Positions 1 through 8,241 of a stretch of DNA of 38,416 bases are shown here, in pieces. Source of the DNA: Nocardiopsis sp. MG754419 (GTDB lineage Bacteria; Actinomycetota; Actinomycetes; Streptosporangiales; Streptosporangiaceae). The translations under genes were made by a program, and so were the position numbers. The stretch is from assembly GCF_018207095.1 (NCBI RefSeq), contig NZ_QOCZ01000076.1, positions 1-38,416 of the forward strand, read 5' to 3'. The notes beneath the pieces are model-generated. The model saw nothing but the letters and a program-made list of their open reading frames with translations, had not been told where the DNA came from and made no database searches. Positions within the stretch are counted from its first letter, which is position 1, and each line of letters begins with the position of its first letter.

Positions 1-37
1 CGGGCCCGCCGCCGTCGGGCGTGTGCGCGGTGCGTGC

Positions 38-790
38 TCAGTCGTCCTCGGGTGTGCCGTCCGCCGTGGCGCGGCGGGCCACCGCCTCCAGGTGATCGCG
101 CATGGCGGTGCGCAGGGTGGCGGGGTCGCCCGACTCGAACGCGGCCAGGATCGCGGTGTGTTCCGCGATGGCCTGGTCCATGTCCATCGTCCCGTGCTGG
201 GCGGTCTGACGCAGGCGGTGGACGTGGGCGCTCAGTGACTCGGCCGACTGGGTCAGGAACCGGTTGCCCGCCGCCCGGATGATCGTCAGGTGGAACTCCC
301 AGTCGGCGGCGAAGTACGCGCGCAGGTCGGTGTAGTCGGGGGGTGTTCCGCCCGATCCGCGCACCTTCTGGACCTTGTGCGCCGCCAGGACGTGCTGCGC
401 GTGGGCCACGCGGAGTTCCGGCAGCAGGTCGGAGGCGTGCGCGGCGGCACGCTCGACCGCGGCGACCTCCAGGATCGTGCGCATGTCGAAGAGTTCCTCG
501 AGCTGGTCGGGGGTCATGGGCGGCGCCACCCGGTACCCCTTGAGCGCCACCCGTGACACCAGTCCGGTGTGCTCCAGCTGCACCAGGGCCTCGCGCACCG
601 GGGTGGGGGAGACGGCCAGTTCACGGGCGAGCGAGTCGATGCCCAGGGAGCTCCCCGGGGGTGCCGAACCGTCGAGGAGCTTCTCCAGGATCGCCTCGTA
701 GACGCCGTCGCGCAGGGCCCTGCGGGCGACCGCGGTGCCCTTCCTGGGAGATCCCCCGGTGGAGGTGGTCTCTGTCGTGTTCATCTCCAC
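38..790 (-). CDS. GntR/FadR (FCD) family transcriptional regulator
   Basis: This is a 250-aa one-component regulator. The N-terminal winged helix-turn-helix is visible at about residues 40-75 (LARELAVSPTPVREAL, then the wing around GYRVAPP). The C-terminal all-helical FCD ligand domain carries His residues in the usual metal-site places (DWEFH, EHTAIL, RDHLE). It is transcribed away from the sugar operon starting at 959, with 168 bp between them and a perfect palindrome in that gap, so it most likely controls that operon and itself. FCD regulators usually respond to small carboxylates or sugar acids; the ligand here is unknown. The start is GTG at 790; an ATG two codons in (784) is an alternative. 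Confidence 0.92.
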   Translation of the reverse strand: MEMNTTETTSTGGSPRKGTAVARRALRDGVYEAILEKLLDGSAPPGSSLGIDSLARELAVSPTPVREALVQLEHTGLVSRVALKGYRVAPPMTPDQLEELFDMRTILEVAAVERAAAHASDLLPELRVAHAQHVLAAHKVQKVRGSGGTPPDYTDLRAYFAADWEFHLTIIRAAGNRFLTQSAESLSAHVHRLRQTAQHGTMDMDQAIAEHTAILAAFESGDPATLRTAMRDHLEAVARRATADGTPEDD

Positions 791-846
791 TCGATCCTAG
801 CCCGGTGGCGGCGTGACTCCGTGGCACGCTCTGTTCGCCATCGGAA

Positions 847-862
847 AGATCCTATAGGATCT
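847..862. promoter_or_regulatory. Perfect 16-bp palindrome, probable GntR operator
   Basis: AGATCCTATAGGATCT is an exact inverted repeat in the divergent gap between the GntR gene (start 790) and the sugar operon (start 959). Size, symmetry and position fit an FCD-type GntR dimer site. The A/T content stands out from the surrounding GC-rich DNA. That it is bound by the adjacent regulator is inferred. Confidence 0.7.
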
Positions 863-958
863 GTGATTCCTGGCCCGGCGAAGGCCGCGTTCCGCCCTGC
901 GGAGCGGGGTCCGCGGCGGGTCCACAGGGCCCCTGAGGACCGACCCCCGGAGACGACG

Positions 959-1930
959 ATGCCCCACACCGCGCAGGACTGGCCGATCGGTGCCGCGCTC
1001 CTGCAGTTCCCCGACACCACGCCGGACGGTGTTCCGATCCAGGACGCGCCCGCCACCGAGTGGTCCCGGGTCCTGCACGAAGTGGCCGCCGAGGGGTTCG
1101 ACCACGTGGACCTCACCGACGGCTGGTTGCGCCCCGGCGACCTGTCGAGCGAACGCCTGCACACGCTGGTCCGCACCCTGAAGACCCACGAACTCGGCGT
1201 CTCCGCGATCTCCGTGGTCCGCCGCAGCGTCATCGACCCCGACCCGGACACGGCCCGGAGTCACCTGGACTACCTGCTGCGTACGGTCGACGTCGCCGCC
1301 GAGCTCGGCACCACTGTGGTCTGTGCGGGCCTGCACCGACCGCTCACCGAGGCCCAGCGTCGGGCGGTGTGGTTCTGGCACGAGCCGGGCGCCACCGACC
1401 CGGTGGGCGACGAACGCACCTGGGCCCTGGCGGTCGAACGCCTGCGCGCCGTGGGCGAACGCGCCGCGCGCAACGGCCTGCGGCTGTCCCTGGAGATGTA
1501 CGAGGACACCTACCTCGGTACGCCCGAGAGCGCCGTCCGCCTGGTCCGCGACATCGGACTCGACAACGTCGGCCTCAACCCGGACATCGGCAACCTGGTG
1601 CGCCTGCACCGGCCGACGCCGCATTGGGAGGACCTGCTGCGCCCGGTCCTGCCCTACATCGACTACTGGCACGTGAAGAACTACCACCGCGACTTCGACC
1701 CCGCGACCGGCGCCTACTTCACGGTGCCCGCACCGCTGGAGGGCGGTGTCATCGACTACCGGCGGGCGTTCGAACTCGCTCTGCGGGCGGGTTTCGACGG
1801 ACCGATCTGCACCGAGCACTACGGGGGCGACGGCCTGGGGGTGTCCGCGCGCAACCGCGACTACCTGCGCCGGATCCTGGCCGTCAAGCTCCCCGCCGTC
1901 GAGGCCGACCGAACGGAGGGCCGGGCATGA
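959..1930 (+). CDS. Sugar phosphate isomerase/epimerase, TIM barrel (EryC- or OiaC-like)
   Basis: This 323-aa protein belongs to the xylose-isomerase-like TIM-barrel (AP endonuclease 2) superfamily. The four usual metal ligands can be placed: Glu179 (LSLEMYED), Asp209 (NPDIGN), His238 (WHVKNYH) and Glu286 (CTEHYGG). In known tetrose pathways this fold serves as the D-erythrulose-1-phosphate 3-epimerase EryC, and in apionate catabolism as the 3-oxo-isoapionate decarboxylase OiaC, which yields L-erythrulose. Either role fits the three downstream genes; the sequence alone does not decide. ATG 959 is chosen because GGAGA lies 8 nt upstream, and longer in-frame extensions would run over the operator and the divergent regulator. 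The stop overlaps the next start (ATGA), so translation is coupled. Confidence 0.85.
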   Translation: MPHTAQDWPIGAALLQFPDTTPDGVPIQDAPATEWSRVLHEVAAEGFDHVDLTDGWLRPGDLSSERLHTLVRTLKTHELGVSAISVVRRSVIDPDPDTARSHLDYLLRTVDVAAELGTTVVCAGLHRPLTEAQRRAVWFWHEPGATDPVGDERTWALAVERLRAVGERAARNGLRLSLEMYEDTYLGTPESAVRLVRDIGLDNVGLNPDIGNLVRLHRPTPHWEDLLRPVLPYIDYWHVKNYHRDFDPATGAYFTVPAPLEGGVIDYRRAFELALRAGFDGPICTEHYGGDGLGVSARNRDYLRRILAVKLPAVEADRTEGRA

Positions 1931-3651
1931 CACTCCTGGTCAACGATCCCGCCGACTTCGCCGACCAGGCCCTGGCCGGGTTCGGCGCCGCGCACGCGGA
2001 CACCGTCCGTGTCGTCCACGGCGGCGTGGTGCGCTCCTCCCTCACCCCGCCTGGACAGGTCGCGACGGTCCTGGGCGGCGGCACCGGCCACTACCCGGCG
2101 TTCGCCGGCTGGGTCGGTCCCGGGTTCGCCCACGGTGCGGCCTGCGGCAACATCTTCTCCTCACCGTCGGCGTCCCAGATCTGCTCCGTGGCGCGCGCCG
2201 CCGACAACGGTGGCGGCGTGGTCCTGGGGTTCGGCAACTACGCGGGCGACGTGCTCCACTTCGGCCAGGCCGCCGAACAGTTGCGCGCCGAGGGACGGCA
2301 GGTGCGGATCCTCGCGATCACCGACGACGTCGCCTCGGCACCCGCCGACGACCCCGGCCTGCGCCGCGGTATCGCCGGCGACCTGCCGGTCCTGAAGATC
2401 CTGGGCGCCGCGGCCGAGACGGGCGCCGACATCGACGCCGTGCACGGTGCCGGGGCCAGGGCCAACGCCGCCACCCGCTCCCTGGGACTGGCCTTCGAGG
2501 GCTGCAGGCTCCCGGGGGCGGACGGCCCGCTCTTCCACGTCGAGACCGGACACATGGGCGTGGGGTTGGGCATCCACGGTGAGCCCGGCCTCGAACACCG
2601 TCCCCTGCCCACCGCCGACGAGGTCGCCGACCTGCTCGTGGACGGGGTCCTCGCCGAGCGCGAGGCGGCCTCCGCGGCGGTCGGCGGGTCCGACCGGGTC
2701 GCGCTGCTCCTCAACGGCCTCGGCGCCACCAAGTACGAGGAGTTGTACGTCGTCCACCGTCGGGTGGCCGCACGGTTGGCCGACGAGGGCCTCACCGTCG
2801 TCGCCCCCGTGGTCGACGAGCAGGTCACCAGTCTGGGGATGGCCGGGCTCTCCCTCACCCTGACCTTCCTCGACGTCGAACTCGAACGACTCTGGACGGC
2901 CCCGGCCGTGACCCCGGCCTTCCGCCGCGGCCACCTCCCACCCCGTCCGGACCGCACCGACGACCTCGACGCCGCCCGGCGCACACCGGAGGTCGCTCCG
3001 GGCGACGCGTCCTCACAGGCCCTCGGGGTCCGGATCGCCCGGGCCCTCGGCACCATCCGCGACACCGTGGCCCACCACGAACGCAGACTCGGCGAGATCG
3101 ACGCCGTCGCCGGGGACGGCGACCACGGCATCGGCATGCGCCGGGGCGCCGAGGCGGCGGTCACGGCCGCCGAGGCCGCCGTCGGTCAGCGCGCCGGCGC
3201 CCGTACCGTCCTCGCCCGGGCCGGGGCCGCCTGGTCCGAGAGCGCCGGGGGCACCTCCGGTGCCCTGTGGGGGGCGGCCCTGACCGCGTGCGGATCGGCC
3301 CTGGGCGACACCGGAGCGGTCGGCCCCGAGCACCCGGCGACCGCCGCACGGGCGGCGCTCGACGCCGTGGTGCGCCTGGGCGGAGCGGCCCCCGGCGACA
3401 AGACCCTCGTCGACGCGGCGGCCCCTTTCGTGGACCGACTGTCGGCGGTGCCGGGCGCTTCGGCCACGGTCTGGGCCGAGGCCGCCGAGACGGCACGACG
3501 GGCCGCCGACGCCACCGCCGACATCCCCGCCCGGCTGGGCCGCGCCCGCGCCCACGGCGACAACAGTCTCGGCACCCCCGACGCGGGCGCCGTCTCCTTC
3601 TCCCTCATCGTCACCGCACTCACTTCCCACATCTCACAGGAGGACCACTGA
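1927..3651 (+). CDS. DhaK-DhaL fusion kinase, probable erythrulose kinase
   Basis: This 574-aa ATP-dependent kinase of the dihydroxyacetone kinase family has both domains in one chain. The DhaK part (about 1-335) has the GGGTGHYP loop (50-57), NYAGD (104-108) and the substrate-binding His217 in GIHGEP, which forms a covalent hemiaminal with the keto sugar. The DhaL part (about 365-574) has the Mg-ATP aspartates in [10 protein letters not shown] (392-401) and the [10 protein letters not shown] loop. The usual Lys before NYTGD in DhaK is replaced here (GFGNYAGD), which may reflect a different substrate. Kinases of this type next to RpiB- and TIM-like genes are the L- or D-erythrulose kinases LerK/DerK of mycobacteria. 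Dihydroxyacetone itself remains possible. The 3' end overlaps the next start by one base. Confidence 0.88.
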   Translation: MTLLVNDPADFADQALAGFGAAHADTVRVVHGGVVRSSLTPPGQVATVLGGGTGHYPAFAGWVGPGFAHGAACGNIFSSPSASQICSVARAADNGGGVVLGFGNYAGDVLHFGQAAEQLRAEGRQVRILAITDDVASAPADDPGLRRGIAGDLPVLKILGAAAETGADIDAVHGAGARANAATRSLGLAFEGCRLPGADGPLFHVETGHMGVGLGIHGEPGLEHRPLPTADEVADLLVDGVLAEREAASAAVGGSDRVALLLNGLGATKYEELYVVHRRVAARLADEGLTVVAPVVDEQVTSLGMAGLSLTLTFLDVELERLWTAPAVTPAFRRGHLPPRPDRTDDLDAARRTPEVAPGDASSQALGVRIARALGTIRDTVAHHERRLGEIDAVAGDGDHGIGMRRGAEAAVTAAEAAVGQRAGARTVLARAGAAWSESAGGTSGALWGAALTACGSALGDTGAVGPEHPATAARAALDAVVRLGGAAPGDKTLVDAAAPFVDRLSAVPGASATVWAEAAETARRAADATADIPARLGRARAHGDNSLGTPDAGAVSFSLIVTALTSHISQEDH

Positions 3652-4121
3652 TGCGCGTCGTCGTCGGTTCCGACATCGCGGGCTTCGACTACAAGGAGGC
3701 GTTCAAGAACGACCTCACCGCCAACGCGGAGGTGGCGGAGGTGATCGACGTCGGTGTGGCCTCCCACCAGGACACCGACTATCCGCACGTGGCGGTCGAG
3801 GCGGCGCGCCTGGTCGCGGACGGTCGGGCCGACCGCGCGGTCCTCGTCTGCGGCACCGGGCTCGGCGTGGCCATCGCCGCCAACAAGGTGCCGGGCGTAC
3901 GGGCGGTCACCGCCCACGACTCCTTCTCGGTCGAACGGTCCGTCCTGTCCAACGACGCCCAGGTGCTCTGCCTGGGGCAGCGGGTCGTGGGCCTGGAACT
4001 GGGCCGGCGTCTGGTCCGGGAGTGGCTCACCTACACCTTCGACACCTCCTCGCCCTCTGCGGAGAAGGTGCGGGCGCTCTGCTCCTACGAGCCGACGTCC
4101 CCGGGGACGGAGGAGGGGTGA
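3651..4121 (+). CDS. RpiB/LacAB family isomerase, probable D-erythrulose-4-phosphate isomerase
   Basis: This is a 156-aa ribose-5-phosphate isomerase B family protein. The active-site Cys67 is in VCGTGLG, the anion-hole segment [12 protein letters not shown] follows, and His89 ([10 protein letters not shown]) matches the ring-opening His region. Position 9 is Ile in GSDIAGF, where classical RpiB has His (SDHAG), so it is probably not a housekeeping pentose isomerase. RpiB homologues EryI and DerI convert D-erythrulose 4-phosphate to D-erythrose 4-phosphate, which fits the neighbours. A strong AGGAGG at about 3638-3643 precedes ATG 3651. The gene overlaps the kinase by one base and the next gene by four bases (GTGA). 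Confidence 0.88.
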   Translation: MRVVVGSDIAGFDYKEAFKNDLTANAEVAEVIDVGVASHQDTDYPHVAVEAARLVADGRADRAVLVCGTGLGVAIAANKVPGVRAVTAHDSFSVERSVLSNDAQVLCLGQRVVGLELGRRLVREWLTYTFDTSSPSAEKVRALCSYEPTSPGTEEG

Positions 4122-4885
4122 GGCCACTGTGGATCGGCACCGGGTTCAAGATGACCAAGACCCGGGCCCAGGCCGTCGCCTACGCGCGGCGGTTGCGCGC
4201 CGACCTCGACCCGGGCGTCGCGGGCGTGCGTCCCTTCGTGCTGCCCCCGGCCACGGCACTGGCCGAGGTGTCCGAGGTCCTCGACGGTGGACCGGTCCTG
4301 ACCGGCGCGCAGAACGCGCACTGGGAGGACGAGGGCGCCTGGACCGGTGAGCTGTCGGTGCCCCAGGTGGCCGACGCCGGTGCGCGCGTCGTCGAGATCG
4401 GTCACTCCGAACGGCGGGAGCACTTCGGCGAGACGGACGAGACCGTGCGTCTGAAGGCGCGCGCCACCCTGCGCCACGGGTTGGTCCCGTTGGTGTGCTG
4501 TGGCGAGGACGCCGCGGTGTTCGCGGCGGGCGGTTCGGTGGACCACGTGCTCCGTCAGGTGCACGCCGCGCTCGACGGCCTGCCCGAGGGCCCCGACGGG
4601 CTCGGCCGGGTCCTGGTCGCCTACGAGCCGATCTGGGCGATCGGGGAGCGTGGGCGTCCACCCCGCCCGGAGGAGGTGGCCGACGTCCACGCGGCCCTGG
4701 CCGCCGTGTGGGGCGACCGCGTCGCGGCGATCCTGTACGGGGGTTCGGTGACCACCGACAACGCCGCCGACCTCCTCCACATCCCCGGTGTGGGCGGACT
4801 GTTCGTGGGGCGCGCCGCGTGGGACGTGGAGGGCTACCTTCGGCTCCTGGACATCGCCAGGCAGCGCGTCGGCGCGATGACCTGA
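4118..4885 (+). CDS. Triosephosphate isomerase paralogue, probable L-erythrulose-1-phosphate isomerase
   Basis: This 255-aa TIM-family enzyme retains the catalytic Lys11 (GTGFKM), His96 (EIGHSERR) and Glu170 (AYEPIWAIG), plus the C-terminal phosphate loop ([14 protein letters not shown]). The N-terminal NxK signature of true triosephosphate isomerase (GNWKMN) is changed to GFK, and the flexible loop after Glu170 reads GERGRPP instead of the usual IGTGK-type sequence. Such changes mark the tetrulose-specific paralogues EryH and LerI, which move the carbonyl between L-erythrulose 1-phosphate and D-erythrulose 4-phosphate. The start is GTG 4118, overlapping the RpiB stop, with GGAGG just upstream inside that gene. 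It is the last gene of the operon; a strong hairpin follows 5 bases after the stop. Confidence 0.87.
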   Translation: MRPLWIGTGFKMTKTRAQAVAYARRLRADLDPGVAGVRPFVLPPATALAEVSEVLDGGPVLTGAQNAHWEDEGAWTGELSVPQVADAGARVVEIGHSERREHFGETDETVRLKARATLRHGLVPLVCCGEDAAVFAAGGSVDHVLRQVHAALDGLPEGPDGLGRVLVAYEPIWAIGERGRPPRPEEVADVHAALAAVWGDRVAAILYGGSVTTDNAADLLHIPGVGGLFVGRAAWDVEGYLRLLDIARQRVGAMT

Positions 4886-4889
4886 GCGC

Positions 4890-4926
4890 GACCGGTGGGG
4901 CGCGAGGACGCCGCGCCCCACCGGTC
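4890..4926 (+). terminator. Strong hairpin terminator after the tetrulose operon
   Basis: A perfect 15-bp stem with a 7-nt loop begins 5 bases after the operon's last stop: GACCGGTGGGGCGCG pairs with CGCGCCCCACCGGTC. There is no T-run, as is common for actinobacterial hairpin terminators. It lies between convergent genes and may serve both strands. Confidence 0.8.
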
Positions 4927-5002
4927 CGCCGTCTCCGACGCGACGCCGCGGTCGCCGCCGTGCGGCTCCCACACCGGGTCCGGTTCCCTCGATCGGCGTC
5001 GG

Positions 5003-5914
5003 TCACCGGTCCCGGCGCGAGGCCGGGGGCACCCGGTCGATCCGTGCCAGGAACCCGCGGGTCTCCTCCAGGAACCGATCGTGGCGCTCCAGCTGTGCCC
5101 AGTGGCCGCAGTCCGGCACCTCGACCCGGAGCGCGTCCGACATCAGGTCCGCCGCACGCCGGGAACCGGCCGGGTCGACGAGACGGTCGTCCCGTCCGTG
5201 GAAGAACAGCGCGGGCACGGTGATCTCGTGCACACGCCCCGTGAGGTCGTTGCGCATCCCGTGCCGGCCCAGTGTGGCCTGGTTGTAGCGCATGTACCCC
5301 CGTGCGGCCCGAGGGTGACTGGCCTCGCGGACGAACTCGTCGACCACCTCGACCGGCAGGGAACGCGGGTCCTTCACGATGGCGTGGACCGCGGTCCGGG
5401 TGAAGCGGTTGGCCAGGCGGGCCGCCGGGAACAGTACCGTGTCCGGCAGATGTGCGCTCCGCCAGGCCCAGTACTGGGCATAGCGGTGGTGGAGGGTCGA
5501 CACCAACCCGCCGGGGGCGATGCCGACCAGACCCGCGACCCGGTCGGGGTGGTCCAGGGCCAGGTTCAGCGCGACGTCTCCGCCCATGGACACACCGACC
5601 ACCACCGCGCGCGGGACATCGAGGGCCTCCATGGTCCGCACGACCACGTCGGCCAGTGCGCGGGGACCGCCCACGGGCGGCACGTCCAGGCTGCCGCCGA
5701 ACCCCGGCAGGTCGGGGGCCCACACCTCGCGGTCCACCGACAGGGGAGCGAACAGCCGGTACCAGGAGATCGCCGCGTTGTCCGTCCCCCCACCGTGGAT
5801 GAGAACGAGCGGGGTGGTGTCCGGTCGGGCGGAGCCCGCGTGCAGGACGCGCAGACGTCCGGTCGGGGTGTCGACGTGGCGCACGTCGGCGCCGGGCGGG
5901 ATCAGGGGGTGCAC
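5003..5914 (-). CDS. Alpha/beta hydrolase (meta-cleavage-product hydrolase type)
   Basis: This 303-aa alpha/beta-fold hydrolase has its oxyanion motif HGGG at 40-43, nucleophile Ser109 in GVSMGG, acid Asp243 in HGRDDRLVDP and His271 in CGHWAQLERH. The pattern is closest to MhpC/BphD-type C-C hydrolases and haloalkane-dehalogenase-like esterases; the substrate cannot be named. There is no signal peptide, so it is cytosolic. The start is GTG 5914, preceded by GAGGAGA on the minus strand, and overlaps the 3' end of the TetR gene by 13 bases. The two form an operon, so the TetR protein probably senses this enzyme's substrate or product. Upstream in-frame extension only yields an Arg/Gly-rich out-of-frame shadow of the TetR gene. 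Confidence 0.88.
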   Translation of the reverse strand: MHPLIPPGADVRHVDTPTGRLRVLHAGSARPDTTPLVLIHGGGTDNAAISWYRLFAPLSVDREVWAPDLPGFGGSLDVPPVGGPRALADVVVRTMEALDVPRAVVVGVSMGGDVALNLALDHPDRVAGLVGIAPGGLVSTLHHRYAQYWAWRSAHLPDTVLFPAARLANRFTRTAVHAIVKDPRSLPVEVVDEFVREASHPRAARGYMRYNQATLGRHGMRNDLTGRVHEITVPALFFHGRDDRLVDPAGSRRAADLMSDALRVEVPDCGHWAQLERHDRFLEETRGFLARIDRVPPASRRDR

Positions 5915-6561
5915 GAGCGCTCTCTCTCCTCGATCAGGGCCTCCGCCATGGCGGAGAAGGCACGTTTGCCCGGGGTGGTGTCGGCGATGTCGGTGTCCAC
6001 GGCGCGGGCCACGAGGTCGCCCATGCCGAGGATCAACGCGTCGACGTCGCCGTGCGGGGCCCGCGCGGCCAGCGCCAGGCTCCACAGGGTGAGGTTCTCG
6101 GCGAGGACGTCGGCGTCCAGGTCCCCGGTGACGATCCCCGTGTCCTGGAGGGTGCGCAGGAAGTCCGCCCCGATGAGCGTGCGGCGCCGGACGCGGTCGG
6201 TGTCGGCGTCGGTGGCCAGGGCCCGCAGGGCGGTGGCGGGATCGCGGTACAGCCGCAACAGGGCCGGGCGTGCGTGCAGCGCGCTCAGCGAGTGGACGTA
6301 CAGACGGGAGAAGGCGCCGCCCCCGGGGTCGGCCGCCACCAGGTCGGCCGCGTGCCGTGTGGCCAGGACGAACTCGCGGTCGACCACGGCGCGCAGGAGG
6401 TCGTGCTTGTCCGTGAACCGGAGGTAGAGCACCCCCTTGGCGACCCCGGCGCGTTCGGCGACCGCGCCCATGCGCACCCCCTCGATGCCCCGCTCGGCGA
6501 TCACCCGGGCGGTGGCGTCGAGGATCACGCTCGTGTCGACGCCGGGACGGACCACGGGCAC
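5902..6561 (-). CDS. TetR/AcrR family transcriptional regulator
   Basis: This 219-aa regulator has the TetR DNA-binding helices at about residues 10-55 (ILDATARVIAERGIEGVRMGAVAERAGVAKGVLYLRFTDK, split by the family's typical turn). The remainder is a helical ligand domain with no recognisable specificity. GTG 6561 is the start, with AAGGGG just upstream. It is first in a two-gene operon with the alpha/beta hydrolase. An inverted repeat lies directly upstream (6567-6594), consistent with autorepression. Confidence 0.9.
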   Translation of the reverse strand: MPVVRPGVDTSVILDATARVIAERGIEGVRMGAVAERAGVAKGVLYLRFTDKHDLLRAVVDREFVLATRHAADLVAADPGGGAFSRLYVHSLSALHARPALLRLYRDPATALRALATDADTDRVRRRTLIGADFLRTLQDTGIVTGDLDADVLAENLTLWSLALAARAPHGDVDALILGMGDLVARAVDTDIADTTPGKRAFSAMAEALIEERERSCTP

Positions 6562-6566
6562 CCCTT

Positions 6567-6594
6567 AATGACCAGAATGAAGAATCCGGTCATT
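6567..6594. promoter_or_regulatory. Inverted repeat upstream of the TetR gene
   Basis: AATGACC and GGTCATT are exact inverted arms separated by 14 bases, starting 6 bases upstream of the TetR start codon. Total span and location fit a TetR dimer site covering the promoter of the TetR-hydrolase operon. The binding assignment is inferred. Confidence 0.5.
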
Positions 6595-6638
6595 CACACT
6601 AGTCGGTCCACGCGGTCGCGGCCAGGGTCGGAGTCCGG

Positions 6639-7100
6639 TCACCGTGGCCCGCCCTCGGTCGAGCGCAGGGACTTCAGCGTCTTCATGGGAAAGCGGGAGA
6701 AGACCTTCTGAATCCGCGGGATCGTCATCACCCGGTCGGTCAGGAACGCCTCGTAGGCCGCCACGTCGCTCACGGCGATCCGCGCGAAGTAGTCCGGGGA
6801 ACCGAACAGGCGGTACAGCTCCAAGACCTCGTCGTAGCCGACCATGGTCGCCTCGAAGTGGTCGACGGCGGCGCGATGGAAGTCGGCCAGCTCGATGTCG
6901 AGGATGACCTCGAACCCCTGCCCGAGCGCGTGCGGATCGATCTCTGCCCGGTACCCGACGATGACCCCGTCGGCCTCCAGGCGTTGTACGCGTCGCAGGC
7001 ACGGGCCCGGGGTCAACCCCACCCGGTCGGCGAGCGCGACGTTGGAGACGCGGGCGTCGGCCTTGAGTTCGTCGATGATTGCGTGATCGATGTCGTCCAT
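6639..7100 (-). CDS. Lrp/AsnC family transcriptional regulator
   Basis: This is a 153-aa leucine-responsive-type regulator. It has an N-terminal helix-turn-helix (about 3-50: DIDHAIIDELKADARVSN, then LADRVGLTPGPCLRRVQRLE) and a C-terminal RAM/AsnC ligand-binding domain. ATG 7100 is preferred because MDDIDHAII matches the usual family N-terminus; an upstream TTG at 7145 would add 15 unrelated residues. No clear ribosome site precedes it. It is divergent from the azlCD pair with a 79-bp shared gap, the classic arrangement in which an Lrp-type protein controls amino-acid export. Confidence 0.9.
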   Translation of the reverse strand: MDDIDHAIIDELKADARVSNVALADRVGLTPGPCLRRVQRLEADGVIVGYRAEIDPHALGQGFEVILDIELADFHRAAVDHFEATMVGYDEVLELYRLFGSPDYFARIAVSDVAAYEAFLTDRVMTIPRIQKVFSRFPMKTLKSLRSTEGGPR

Positions 7101-7113
7101 GTCGAATGATTGC

Positions 7114-7126
7114 ACAGGAGTCCTGT
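7114..7126. promoter_or_regulatory. Short palindrome in the Lrp-azlC gap
   Basis: ACAGGAGTCCTGT is a perfect 13-bp odd palindrome lying between the divergent Lrp gene (start 7100) and azlC (start 7180). It is a candidate Lrp-family half-site cluster or operator. Chance occurrence cannot be excluded at this length. Confidence 0.35.
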
Positions 7127-7179
7127 TTCCGGAGATATTCGGCAATCGCGGCTCGGTCCGACCGTGTCATCGTTGTGCC

Positions 7180-7902
7180 ATGAATCAACGCACGTCGACG
7201 GCGGTCCCCTCCGGGACTCCCATCGCGGAGATCGGCGCGGGGGTGCGCGCCTCACTGGCGGCCGGCTTGGGCATGGTCCCGCTCGGGGTCGCGTTCGGCC
7301 TCATGGTGGTACAGGCGGGACTGCCCTGGTGGGTGGCGCCGGCGTTGTCGGTCGCCGCGTTCGCCGGATCACTGGAACTCCTGCTGGTGGGCATGGTGGC
7401 CACCGCGACCCCGTTGGCCGCCGTGGCCCTGACCACGTTCCTGGTGAACTTCCGGCACGTCTTCTACGCCGTCTCCTTCCCCCTCCACGTGGTGCGCCAC
7501 CCGCTCGCCCGGGCGTACTCGGTCTACGCGCTCATCGACGAGGCGTACGCGGTCACCGCCGCCTCCTCCGAGCGCTGGACCTCGTGGCGTCTGCTGTCCC
7601 TGCAGATCGCCTTCCAGGTCTACTGGGTCGGGGGCGGGCTGGTCGGCGTGCTGCTGGCCTCACTGGCGCCCGGACGGATCGAGGGGCTCGAATTCGCTCT
7701 GTGCGCCCTGTTCGTCACGCTGACGCTGGACGCCTGCCGGGGCCGGGCCCAGGTCCCCTCGCTCCTGCTGGCCGGGACGTGCTTCACCGCGGCGCTGGTG
7801 ATCGCACCGGACTCCGCCCTGTTCGTCGGACTCCTGTTGTTCGTCCTGGCCCTGGTGGGGCGCTACCTGCTGACGGGACGGAGGACCACCTCCGATGCCT
7901 GA
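7180..7902 (+). CDS. azlC: AzlC family branched-chain amino acid exporter, large subunit
   Basis: This 240-aa integral membrane protein belongs to the AzlC family. The hydrophobic segments, the signature stretch SLELLLVGMV and the segment LVNFRHVFYAVSFP are typical of the large subunit of the two-component LIV-E exporters. These export branched-chain amino acids, and in some bacteria azaleucine resistance depends on them. ATG 7180 is chosen because longer in-frame reading enters the divergent promoter region. The gene overlaps azlD by 8 bases (ATGCCTGA). Control by the divergent Lrp-type regulator is likely. Confidence 0.92.
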   Translation: MNQRTSTAVPSGTPIAEIGAGVRASLAAGLGMVPLGVAFGLMVVQAGLPWWVAPALSVAAFAGSLELLLVGMVATATPLAAVALTTFLVNFRHVFYAVSFPLHVVRHPLARAYSVYALIDEAYAVTAASSERWTSWRLLSLQIAFQVYWVGGGLVGVLLASLAPGRIEGLEFALCALFVTLTLDACRGRAQVPSLLLAGTCFTAALVIAPDSALFVGLLLFVLALVGRYLLTGRRTTSDA

Positions 7903-8221
7903 GACCTGGTACCTCGTCGCGGTCTTGGTGATCGTCTTCACCATCACCGTCGGGTTGCGGTCGGTGCCCTTCGTCGTCCTGGGCCCGTTGCGGGGGTCCG
8001 CCTTCGTCACGGCCATGGCGCGGTGGATGCCCGCGGGCCTGCTCGGCGTGCTGGCGGCCGGCACCCTGCTCGGCGCCGCCGGAACCGGCGGCGAGCACCT
8101 GCTCCCGGCCCTGTGCGCCGTCGCCGTGACCGTCCTGGTCCATCTGTGTCTCGGACGGCGGACCCTGCTCAGCGTCGGGGCGGGGACCACGACGTTCCTC
8201 GTGCTGGTGAACCTGTTCTGA
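7895..8221 (+). CDS. azlD: AzlD family amino acid exporter, small subunit
   Basis: This 108-aa membrane protein has about four hydrophobic helices. The ending VGAGTTTFLVLVNLF and the RSVPFVVLGPLR segment fit AzlD, the small partner of AzlC. It overlaps azlC by 8 bases, so the two are translated in near-fixed ratio. No further gene follows in the operon; the next gene is convergent 20 bases downstream. Confidence 0.9.
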   Translation: MPETWYLVAVLVIVFTITVGLRSVPFVVLGPLRGSAFVTAMARWMPAGLLGVLAAGTLLGAAGTGGEHLLPALCAVAVTVLVHLCLGRRTLLSVGAGTTTFLVLVNLF

Positions 8222-8241
8222 CCCCCGCACGGGCCGCGGGT

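Noticed and set aside
569..958. Upstream extension of the first operon gene to 569
   Set aside because: It would run over the divergent GntR gene and its operator, and the added residues have no family similarity; ATG 959 has a ribosome site.
4146..5723. A 525-residue frame opposite the TIM gene and through the hydrolase
   Set aside because: Pro/Arg-rich composition, no ribosome site, and it overlaps two well-supported genes and a terminator.
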